A stretch of DNA of 64,000 nt from Mucilaginibacter sp. MD40 (GTDB taxonomy: Bacteria > Bacteroidota > Bacteroidia > Sphingobacteriales > Sphingobacteriaceae): assembly GCF_002288635.1 (NCBI RefSeq), contig NZ_NRSW01000001.1, positions 845,080-909,079 on the forward strand. Direction: 5' to 3'. Positions 1 to 7,429 of the stretch are shown one piece after another (position 1 is the stretch's first letter; each line of letters starts with the position of its first letter). The notes beneath the pieces are model-generated. The model made no database searches, was not told the DNA's origin, and saw only the letters and a program-made list of their open reading frames with translations. The position numbers were made by a program, and so were the translations under genes.

Positions 1-1107
1 AGCTAGTGTCACAGTTGTTGCAAAAGTATGCCTGGCCGTGTGGGTGGTCAATTCCTTTTTAATGCCACAGATATCAGCTATTTCTTTTAAATAAGCGTTG
101 TATTTCTGGTTGCTGTTAATGGGGAGCAGCACATTGTGCTTAATACAATAGGGATCATTTTCGTATTTGGCGATTATTTCCTTAGCTATCGGCAATAATG
201 GTACGTTCTCACTACAGATTGTGGTTGTTACCTTATCTCTGTTTTTAACTACCCAATCATCACCATCAAAATATGTAATTATATTGTCCCTAGTCAATAG
301 GCTCGCATCTTTATAAGCGAAACCAGTAAAACACATAAATAAGTATGCATTTTTTACATTCTCCAGCCGTTCCACGGGCATTTTCTTGTGAAAAAGGATT
401 AAAATTTCACTATCGTTAAGAATATCCTTTTCTGGCTCAATGTAGGCGCACTGATATGTTTTTAGTGGATTATTTGCTACCCAACCACTATCCACTGCTT
501 TAGTTACAACCCCTCTGATTGTTTTAAGATATTTATTAGCCGTATTGCTTTTAATATTTTGCTCCAGCATAAGATAATCCACAAATTCTTCGGCAAATGA
601 TGGGGTCAGCTTATTAAGTGGAAGATCATCTTGTTCATAAGCATACTTAACGTAGGTAAAAGCTTTATCCCTTGTTGTATTCCATTTGGTAAGAGTACTG
701 GGTGCACGAAGCTTTTTCTCTACTTTTACTTTAATCTTCGCAACTGCTAAATCAATTACTTCAATCAGACCTTTACATCTTTCCTTTTCGGAAGCCGTCC
801 CTTTGTAAGCATCTTTTATCATTTGGGCCGAGACGAAGGCGTTGGTCAGTTTTAGGGCATCATAGTGCCGCCGTATGGCGATCTTAGCAGTGTCAATTGC
901 ATTGTTTATCAACCGTGCTTCCTGGGAATTTCCTTCAACACGCCCTCCGGCTTGATTCCACATCTTTTCAGTTACCTTTTGCCCCAATGAAATTTCACGG
1001 CGCTGGCCTTCGATTGTCAGACGAATAATGATTGGTGCTTTTCCGTCTTTGGTCATTTTTGGTTTTTCGAGCAGCACCAGTAAAGAAAGCTCTTCATTTA
1101 CTTTCAT
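1..1107 (-). CDS. Tyrosine recombinase (integrase), cut by window edge
   Basis: Reading the minus strand from an ATG at 1107 gives 369 codons open to the window edge, so the C-terminus with the catalytic tyrosine is missing. The N-terminus (MKVNEELSLLVLLEKPK) has the arm-binding form usual in Bacteroidota element integrases. A core-binding helical domain follows around residues 120-210 and the catalytic domain after about 220. The box with TARHTFATT near the cut end is the H-x-x-R motif of the family. Such enzymes catalyse site-specific integration and excision through a 3'-phosphotyrosine intermediate. The gene starts about 250 bases from the 3' end of tRNA-Asp and points away from it, the usual arrangement for an element inserted in a tRNA gene. 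It resembles, but is not identical to, the integrase at 44820-46040. Family certain; membership of a particular element is inference. Confidence 0.9.
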   Translation of the reverse strand, partial: MKVNEELSLLVLLEKPKMTKDGKAPIIIRLTIEGQRREISLGQKVTEKMWNQAGGRVEGNSQEARLINNAIDTAKIAIRRHYDALKLTNAFVSAQMIKDAYKGTASEKERCKGLIEVIDLAVAKIKVKVEKKLRAPSTLTKWNTTRDKAFTYVKYAYEQDDLPLNKLTPSFAEEFVDYLMLEQNIKSNTANKYLKTIRGVVTKAVDSGWVANNPLKTYQCAYIEPEKDILNDSEILILFHKKMPVERLENVKNAYLFMCFTGFAYKDASLLTRDNIITYFDGDDWVVKNRDKVTTTICSENVPLLPIAKEIIAKYENDPYCIKHNVLLPINSNQKYNAYLKEIADICGIKKELTTHTARHTFATTVTLA

Positions 1108-1303
1108 AATACATTTGTTTAAGTGAACGATTAAATTTTTCGTTCAGTCCAAAACCCTTACTGGAAGCATCTTTCAACTTCAAGGGTACCCAAATGTGAG
1201 AAAAAAAACAGGGCACCCGAATAGGCACCCAATTAGTAAACGATGATCAATTAAACTAAACTAAAGATTTTTCGAAAATCCGCTGAAGCCAGCGTATTAA
1301 ACG

Positions 1304-1326
1304 AAAAAAGCCTCACTAAGTGAGGC
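1304..1326 (-). terminator. Rho-independent terminator downstream of tRNA-Asp
   Basis: A perfect stem GCCTCAC/GTGAGGC with a three-base loop is followed, on the minus strand, by six T. It lies 28 bases past the tRNA-Asp 3' end and would stop the tRNA transcript before the integrase. Confidence 0.8.
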
Positions 1327-1331
1327 TCTTC

Positions 1332-1349
1332 GCGGACCGGACGGGTCTC
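1332..1349 (-). repeat. Degenerate copy of the tRNA-Asp 3' end (possible old att scar)
   Basis: Bases 1332-1349 match the tRNA-Asp 3' end at 1353-1370 in 15 of 18 positions. A second partial copy just outside a tRNA 3' end, next to an integrase gene, is what repeated integration and excision can leave behind. The match is short and may be chance or an ordinary duplication. Confidence 0.35.
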
Positions 1350-1353
1350 TTAG

Positions 1354-1427
1354 CGGAATGGACGGGACTCGAACCCGCGACCCCATGCGTGACAGGCATG
1401 TATTCTAACCAGCTGAACTACCACTCC
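1354..1427 (-). tRNA. tRNA-Asp (anticodon GTC)
   Basis: The minus strand folds into a normal 74-base cloverleaf. The acceptor is GGAGTGG/CCATTCC, the D-arm carries AGCTGGTTAG, the anticodon loop CTGTCAC sits in a GCATG-type stem and gives anticodon GTC, and the T-arm is GCGGGTTCGAGTCCCGT. The discriminator is G and no CCA is encoded, as usual in Bacteroidota. Its 3' end faces the integrase at 1-1107 and is probably that element's attachment site. Confidence 0.95.
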
Positions 1428-1604
1428 GTTTGGGACTGCAAATATACGCTTCGTTTTTTATTTCACAATTTTTTTTCAAAAATATCATTTTATCCTTTTT
1501 TCGGCTTTGTGGCCGTCAAAAACACAGTTTTTAAAAAATTAACTTAAATTCGTTTCCCGATACCCAATTATTAACCACGTCATCGCACATCTAATTTTAT
1601 ACCC

Positions 1605-3089
1605 ATGCTGCTTTTAGGCATCGATATTGGTACGTCTTCTGTAAAGGTTAGCATTATTGATGCTCATAACCAAAGCGTTATCGCCTCTGCCCAATATCCC
1701 GATATCGAAGCGCCAATCATTGCGCTACAATCCGGCTGGGCCGAACAATCGCCTGATGACTGGTGGCTGCAAACACAGCAGGCACTTGCCCGCTGCCATA
1801 AAACCGGCAAATACAATCCAAAAGATATTGCCGCTATTGGTATAGCTTACCAGATGCACGGATTGGTTTTAGTGGATAAAAACCGAAACTTACTCCGCAA
1901 CAGCATTATCTGGTGCGATAGTCGCGCGGTAGCCTTGGGCGACAGTGCATTTGAAACTATTGGCAAAGAGCAATGCCTAACGCATATGCTTAATTCGCCG
2001 GGTAACTTTACCGCCGCCAAGCTGGCCTGGGTAAAACAAAACGAGCCTGATATTTATGATAGGATAGACAAAGTGATGCTTCCGGGCGATTACATTGCGC
2101 TTAAGCTTACCGGAGAGGTTACTACATCGCCATCGGCTTTGTCTGAAGGTATCTTCTACGATTTTAAGGAGAATGATATCTCAAGCGATGTGCTAAACCA
2201 TTTTGGGTTTGAAAAAAAGTTTTTCCCAGAGATAAAACCCGTATTTGCAGATCATGGTCGAGTATCAAAACAAGCCGCAGATCTGCTGGGTATAACCCCA
2301 GGTATACCGGTTGCCTACAAAGCGGGCGACCAGCCCAACAACGCCTTATCGTTAAATGTGCTTAACCCGGGCGAGGTGGCGGCCAACGCAGGTACCTCCG
2401 GCGTTATTTATGGCGTTAGCGACCAATTAAAGGCCGATAAACAATCGAGGGTAAACACCTTTGCGCATGTCAATCATCAAGACGATGAAAAGCGTTTGGG
2501 CGTACTACTTTGTATTAATGGCACCGGAAGCTTTTACCGCTGGATAAAGAATATGTTTGGCCAGTCGCTCTCCTACCAGCAGATGAATGCCGCAGCTGCA
2601 AAAAGCCCTGTAGGAAGTAATGGTTTGCTTATGCTTCCGTTTGGCAACGGTGCCGAGCGCATGCTAAACAACAAACAGATAGGTGCGCATATCCAGCATA
2701 TAGATCTTAACCTTCATACGCCTGCAGATATCTTGCGAGCGGCACAGGAAGGTATAGCCTGTGCATTTAGGTATGGTTTTGATATTATGCGTGAAACAGG
2801 GATGAACCCAACTGTGATACGTGCAGGTAAAGCCAATATGTTTTTGAGCGATATTTTCACACAATCGTTTGTTGATGCTACGGGCGTACCAGTTGAGCTT
2901 TATGAAAATGACGGCAGCCTGGGAGCCGCCTTAGGTGCAGGTATCGGTGCGGGCATATTCGCCAGCCCTAAAGAAGCTTTCGGCGCTCAAAAGAAGCTTG
3001 CTACGATAGAACCACAAAATACACAAGGCATGGAGAAAGTTTACCAACATTGGAAAAGCCAGCTCAAAACCCATTTAGATAAAATTTAA
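1605..3089 (+). CDS. xylB: Xylulokinase
   Basis: This is a 494-residue FGGY-family kinase that phosphorylates D-xylulose to xylulose 5-phosphate in the cytoplasm. The N-terminal phosphate-binding box (GIDIGTSSVKV) is at residues 5-15. AYQMHGLVL near residue 85 is the sugar-binding segment typical of xylulokinases. NAGTSGVIYG near residue 262 is the second phosphate loop, and GSLGAALGAGIG near residue 440 is the adenosine-binding motif. Length is normal for XylB. It is first in a three-gene operon: xylA starts 24 bases after its stop and the sugar symporter follows xylA. Together they take up xylose and feed it into the pentose phosphate pathway. No regulator (XylR/LacI type) lies beside it, so control is not visible. 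Confidence 0.95.
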   Translation: MLLLGIDIGTSSVKVSIIDAHNQSVIASAQYPDIEAPIIALQSGWAEQSPDDWWLQTQQALARCHKTGKYNPKDIAAIGIAYQMHGLVLVDKNRNLLRNSIIWCDSRAVALGDSAFETIGKEQCLTHMLNSPGNFTAAKLAWVKQNEPDIYDRIDKVMLPGDYIALKLTGEVTTSPSALSEGIFYDFKENDISSDVLNHFGFEKKFFPEIKPVFADHGRVSKQAADLLGITPGIPVAYKAGDQPNNALSLNVLNPGEVAANAGTSGVIYGVSDQLKADKQSRVNTFAHVNHQDDEKRLGVLLCINGTGSFYRWIKNMFGQSLSYQQMNAAAAKSPVGSNGLLMLPFGNGAERMLNNKQIGAHIQHIDLNLHTPADILRAAQEGIACAFRYGFDIMRETGMNPTVIRAGKANMFLSDIFTQSFVDATGVPVELYENDGSLGAALGAGIGAGIFASPKEAFGAQKKLATIEPQNTQGMEKVYQHWKSQLKTHLDKI

Positions 3090-3113
3090 CATTTAATAAC
3101 CACAAACATCGAT

Positions 3114-4442
3114 ATGAAAGTAGTAACAGGTAATAAAGAATATTTTAAAGGCATCAGCCAGGTCAAATACGAAGGTGTTGAAAGCCATAACCCACTGGCA
3201 TTCCGGTGGTATGATGAGAACCGGATAATCGCCGGCAAAACCATGAAAGAGCATTTGCGTTTTGCCTGTGCTTACTGGCATTCGTTCTGTGGCAACGGTG
3301 CCGATCCGTTTGGCGCACCTACGCATCAGTTTCCGTGGGATGTAAACAGCGATGCGGTTGCTCGGGCAAAGGACAAGATGGATGCCGCCTTTGAGTTCAT
3401 CACCAAAATGAACCTGCCTTACTACTGTTTCCATGATGTGGATGTGGTTGATTTTACAAACGATGTAAACGAGAACGAGCGTCGCCTACAGGTAATGGTT
3501 GAATACGCTAAGCAAAAACAAGCCGAAAGCGGTGTAAAGCTGCTTTGGGGCACATCAAACCTGTTTAGCAACAGCAGGTATATGAATGGCGCGGCTACCA
3601 ACCCCGATTTTCATGTGCTTGCGCATGCAGGCGCACAGGTTAAGGCAGCTATTGATGCAACCATAGCCCTTGGAGGCGAAAATTACGTTTTCTGGGGAGG
3701 CCGTGAAGGTTATATGTCGCTGCTGAATACCGATATGGGCCGCGAGCAGGACCATCTTGCCCGTTTTCTGTATACGGCTAAAGATTATGCACGTAAACAA
3801 GGCTTTAAAGGTACCTTCTTTATCGAGCCTAAACCTTGCGAACCAACCAAACATCAGTATGATTACGATGCGGCAACCGTGTTGAGCTTTCTGCGCAAAT
3901 ACGACTTGCTGAATGACTTTAAATTGAACCTTGAAGTTAACCACGCAACCCTTGCCGGCCACACCTTTCAGCACGAGTTGCAGGTGGCTGCTGATGCCGG
4001 TTTATTAGGCTCGATTGATGCCAACCGTGGCGATATGCAAAATGGCTGGGATACAGACCAGTTCCCTAATGACATTACTGAGGTTACAGAGTACATGCTT
4101 ATCATTCTGCAAGCAGGTGGTTTTGCAGGTGGCGGTATTAACTTTGATGCTAAGATCCGTCGCAATTCTACTGATCCAGCAGACCTGTTCTATGCTCACA
4201 TTGGTGGTATGGACACCTTCGCGCGCGCTTTGGTAACGGCCGATAACATTTTGCAGAATTCAGATTATAAAAAGATCCGCCAGGAAAGGTATGCTTCTTT
4301 TGACAGCGGTAAAGGTAAAGATTTTGAAGCCGGAAACCTGTCATTAGAAGACCTGCGCCAGTTTGCCATAGATAACGGCGAGCCTGCGGTAACAAGCGGC
4401 AAACAGGAGTATTTAGAAAACCTGATAAACCGTTACATTTAA
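3114..4442 (+). CDS. xylA: Xylose isomerase
   Basis: This 442-residue class II xylose isomerase converts D-xylose to D-xylulose with two divalent metals in a TIM barrel. Visible landmarks are FHDVDV at residues 106-111 (catalytic His and its Asp partner), VFWGGREGY near 192, and the metal-ligand stretch [15 protein letters not shown] near 235. The segment DANRGD...WDTDQFP near 300 supplies further metal ligands. The N-terminal extension before the barrel and the length match the Bacteroidota/enteric type. It sits between xylB and the symporter with short gaps (24 and 25 bases), so the three are very probably co-transcribed. Confidence 0.97.
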   Translation: MKVVTGNKEYFKGISQVKYEGVESHNPLAFRWYDENRIIAGKTMKEHLRFACAYWHSFCGNGADPFGAPTHQFPWDVNSDAVARAKDKMDAAFEFITKMNLPYYCFHDVDVVDFTNDVNENERRLQVMVEYAKQKQAESGVKLLWGTSNLFSNSRYMNGAATNPDFHVLAHAGAQVKAAIDATIALGGENYVFWGGREGYMSLLNTDMGREQDHLARFLYTAKDYARKQGFKGTFFIEPKPCEPTKHQYDYDAATVLSFLRKYDLLNDFKLNLEVNHATLAGHTFQHELQVAADAGLLGSIDANRGDMQNGWDTDQFPNDITEVTEYMLIILQAGGFAGGGINFDAKIRRNSTDPADLFYAHIGGMDTFARALVTADNILQNSDYKKIRQERYASFDSGKGKDFEAGNLSLEDLRQFAIDNGEPAVTSGKQEYLENLINRYI

Positions 4443-4467
4443 TAAACCAGTAAAACCAAAATTATAG

Positions 4468-6153
4468 ATGAAGACCTTATCAAACGGCGACTACATTGTA
4501 TTCCTAATATACTTTGTGGTGGTAGCCGCTTACGGCTATTGGATATACATGCGCAAGCACAATGCCGATGCCACTTCCAAAGATTACTTTTTAGCCGAGG
4601 GATCGCTTACCTGGTGGGCTATCGGCGCATCGCTTATCGCATCCAACATCTCGGCAGAGCAGTTCATAGGCACCAGTGGTTCGGCTTTTAAAATGGGGCT
4701 TGCCATATCTACCTACGAGTGGATGGCAGCGGCCACGCTTATTGTGGTAGCCATATTTTTCATACCGATATATCTGCGCAATAAGATATTTACCATGCCG
4801 CAGTTTCTGCATCAGCGTTACAATGGCACCGTGGCTATGGTGATGGCTATATTCTGGTTGCTGTTGTACATTGTGGTAAACCTTATGTCTATCCTTTACC
4901 TTGGGGCATTGGCTATCAGTGGGATATCCGGCATAAATATCATCTGGTGCATCATTGCTTTAGCCGTATTCGCGGTTATCATTACCCTTGGTGGTATGAA
5001 GGTGATAGGTTATACAGATGTGATACAGGTATTTGTATTGATACTTGGCGGATTGGTTGCTACTTATCTTGCGCTTAACCTTATCAGCGAAAAATCGGGC
5101 ACCACCGGTATGTGGAACGGTCTCAACATCATGCGCGCGGAGGCCAGCGATCACTTCCACATGATATTTGATAAGAGTAACCCCAACTACATGGATATGC
5201 CTGGCTTATCCGTTTTAATAGGTGGTATGATCATCGTTAACCTTAACTATTGGGGCTGTAACCAGTACATTACGCAAAGGGCTTTGGGCGCCAATCTAAA
5301 AACAGCAAGGGGAGGTATCCTGTTCGCGGCCTTTCTGAAATTACTGATGCCGATCATTGTAGTGCTGCCGGGTATTGCAGTTTACCTGCTTTATCAAAAA
5401 GGCATGTTCCACCAGGAGATGCTAAGTTCATCAGGCGTTAATGACCCTAATAAGGCTTACCCATCGCTATTAAACCTGCTACCTACCGGTTTAAAGGGAT
5501 TATCGTTTGCGGCGCTTACAGCAGCCATTGTGGCCTCGTTAGCGGGCAAGGCAAATAGTATTGCTACCATATTTACACTGGACATTTACAAGAAAGCTAT
5601 TAATCCTGCTGCTAATGACAGGCAGTTGGTTAACCTTGGTAAAATATCTGTTGCAGTAGCTATGGGTTTAGGTGTTGTGATGTCGTTACTCATAGGCGAA
5701 CAGTTAATGGGCGAGGGTAAACAAGGCTTCCAGTACATCCAGGAATACACAGGCTTTGTATCGCCGGGCATATTTGCTATGTTCATTTTGGGTTTCTTTT
5801 GGAAAAAGGCCACCTCAAACGCGGCGTTATTCGCTACCATAGGCGGTTTTATCTTTTCGTGCATTTTCAAATTCCTGCCTCAGATAGCCGATCTTTCATT
5901 CCTGGCGCCATTTGGCTTTTCTAAAGACAATGGCAAAGGCGTTTACGAGATCCCCTTTATCGATAGGATGGGCTTCGTGTTTATCCTTTGCGTAATGGGT
6001 ATGTACATTATATCCAAAATAGACCAGGCAAAAGGTGTTAAAACCAACGGCCTGGAGGTTGATGCCTCAATGTTTAAAACCTCACGTGCGTTTACAGCCG
6101 GTGCCGTTATTGTGGGCGGTATTATTGTAGCGCTGTATTCCTTCTTCTGGTAG
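4468..6153 (+). CDS. Sodium/solute symporter, probable xylose transporter (SSS family)
   Basis: This 561-residue protein of the SLC5/SSS family has about 14 membrane helices. The segment NISAEQFIGTSGSAF near residue 60 matches the sodium- and sugar-site region known from vSGLT-type sugar symporters. AALTAAIVASLAGKANS near residue 350 is the conserved helix-8 region. The protein would import a monosaccharide with Na+ across the inner membrane. Its place immediately after xylA makes xylose the likely substrate, which is inference from context. A strong terminator follows at 6174-6208. Confidence 0.9.
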   Translation: MKTLSNGDYIVFLIYFVVVAAYGYWIYMRKHNADATSKDYFLAEGSLTWWAIGASLIASNISAEQFIGTSGSAFKMGLAISTYEWMAAATLIVVAIFFIPIYLRNKIFTMPQFLHQRYNGTVAMVMAIFWLLLYIVVNLMSILYLGALAISGISGINIIWCIIALAVFAVIITLGGMKVIGYTDVIQVFVLILGGLVATYLALNLISEKSGTTGMWNGLNIMRAEASDHFHMIFDKSNPNYMDMPGLSVLIGGMIIVNLNYWGCNQYITQRALGANLKTARGGILFAAFLKLLMPIIVVLPGIAVYLLYQKGMFHQEMLSSSGVNDPNKAYPSLLNLLPTGLKGLSFAALTAAIVASLAGKANSIATIFTLDIYKKAINPAANDRQLVNLGKISVAVAMGLGVVMSLLIGEQLMGEGKQGFQYIQEYTGFVSPGIFAMFILGFFWKKATSNAALFATIGGFIFSCIFKFLPQIADLSFLAPFGFSKDNGKGVYEIPFIDRMGFVFILCVMGMYIISKIDQAKGVKTNGLEVDASMFKTSRAFTAGAVIVGGIIVALYSFFW

Positions 6154-6173
6154 TTTCACTCTTTATAAAAGCC

Positions 6174-6208
6174 AAAAGGCGGCCTAAATTAATTAGGCCG
6201 CCTTTTTT
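6174..6208 (+). terminator. Terminator of the xylose operon
   Basis: AAAAGGCGGCCTAA and TTAGGCCGCCTTTT form a near-perfect stem with a five-base loop and a T run, 21 bases after the symporter stop. Confidence 0.92.
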
Positions 6209-6466
6209 ATTCATCTTATCCAGGGAAGCTGCGCTCTATGGCGACATAAACTTTTAGATAAGGAAATGTAAGCACTAATACTTCTGTTGTGTGCTGAATA
6301 TCATGGGCTATGGTAGCATTTTGTAAGCTATAAACTTTGGGCAAACGGTAGTCAAAGAAATTTATTTTACTCCGAAGCAGTTTTTTTGAAACTTAATAAA
6401 AACTGCCGCCGTACAAAACACTCACACAAAAAATTCACACAATTACTTAGACACTTACAATAACAC
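6209..6466. other. Non-coding stretch upstream of the collagen-like gene
   Basis: This is the remainder of a 313-base gap between genes. I see no credible small gene and no palindrome. It presumably holds the promoter of the gene at 6467. A near-match to the Bacteroidota -7 box (TAAACTTTG, one base too long) lies around 6331-6339, too weak to call. Confidence 0.4.
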
Positions 6467-7234
6467 ATGAAAAAACCAAAACTATTACTTACAGCTATAG
6501 CTTTATGCTTTTTGAGTTTAGGGGCATGTAAAAAATCTACTACCCCCGGGCCTCAGGGTCCAAAGGGCGATACCGGAGCCACCGGCGCTACCGGGCCACA
6601 AGGCCCGCAGGGACCACAGGGGGCTACTGGAGCTACTGGCGCAACAGGCGCCACGGGAGCTACCGGTCCACAGGGACCTCAAGGACCTAAAGGTGACACA
6701 GGGGCCGCTGGTGCAAATGGCGCTACTGGTGCCACAGGCGCTACCGGAGCAACAGGTGCTACTGGTCCACAGGGCCCGCAAGGACCAAAAGGTGATACAG
6801 GTGCCACGGGAGCCACGGGAGCTACCGGAGCCACAGGTGCTGCCGGTGCCGACGGAAAAGACGGCAATGCCAATATACAAAGCTTTTTACTTACCAACCA
6901 GGGCGTAACTTTAACTGGCTTTACCAGGCTGAATGTTCCGGCTATTACACAAGATGTTGTTGACAAGGGGCTTGTACTGGTATATTTCAGGGTAACAGGG
7001 CAAACGACCAACTACTTCTCATTGCCTTACAACGAAAGTGACCGCTCTCTTAGCGTTTCAAACTACGGGGTAGGCTATGTAGATATCAAAGCTAACTTTA
7101 CTGCCGCATCGGGGCTTGATTTCCGTGTGGTAGTTATCCCGGGCACATCATTAAGTACGTTATCCGTTACCCATCCGGGGCTTAATGTGCGCAACTTTAG
7201 CCAGGTTGCATCTGTGTTCGGATTGAGGAATTAA
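6467..7234 (+). CDS. Collagen-like repeat lipoprotein
   Basis: This 255-residue protein starts with a lipoprotein signal (lipobox LGAC, Cys at about residue 21). Roughly residues 27-137 are uninterrupted Gly-X-Y triplets, mainly GAT, GPQ and GPK followed by GDT, ending [10 protein letters not shown]. The last 115 residues form a separate globular domain without recognisable motif. Gly-X-Y tracts form triple helices in bacterial collagens, so the protein is probably a trimeric, membrane-anchored fibre with a C-terminal head. The repeat DNA is low-complexity (GGNGCNACN triplets) and is likely to expand and contract. It is monocistronic, bounded by terminators at 6174-6208 and 7267-7290. Function unknown. 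Confidence 0.85.
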   Translation: MKKPKLLLTAIALCFLSLGACKKSTTPGPQGPKGDTGATGATGPQGPQGPQGATGATGATGATGATGPQGPQGPKGDTGAAGANGATGATGATGATGATGPQGPQGPKGDTGATGATGATGATGAAGADGKDGNANIQSFLLTNQGVTLTGFTRLNVPAITQDVVDKGLVLVYFRVTGQTTNYFSLPYNESDRSLSVSNYGVGYVDIKANFTAASGLDFRVVVIPGTSLSTLSVTHPGLNVRNFSQVASVFGLRN

Positions 7235-7266
7235 GTATACTAAAAACAACAGTAATAAATCATCAT

Positions 7267-7290
7267 AACCCCGCTATTGCGGGGTTTTTT
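7267..7290 (+). terminator. Terminator after the collagen-like gene
   Basis: The stem AACCCCGC/GCGGGGTT has a four-base loop and a T6 tail, 33 bases past the stop. Confidence 0.9.
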
Positions 7291-7429
7291 GCTGCTATTT
7301 GTAACAATCATATGTATGAAATATTATAATATGTAACAATGATATGATTTTCAAAATATTGATATCAATAAAATGAACATTTGCACGGAAAATGTTATTT
7401 GCCCTTAAGTTACCTCTACATACAATTTT

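Noticed and set aside
6540..6880. Tandem DNA repeats that might suggest a CRISPR or satellite array
   Set aside because: Repeat unit follows codon triplets of Gly-X-Y and there are no spacers.
6518..7011. Open frames antisense to the collagen-like gene (Pro/Ala/Val- and Ser/Cys-rich)
   Set aside because: They arise from the triplet repeat composition on the opposite strand.
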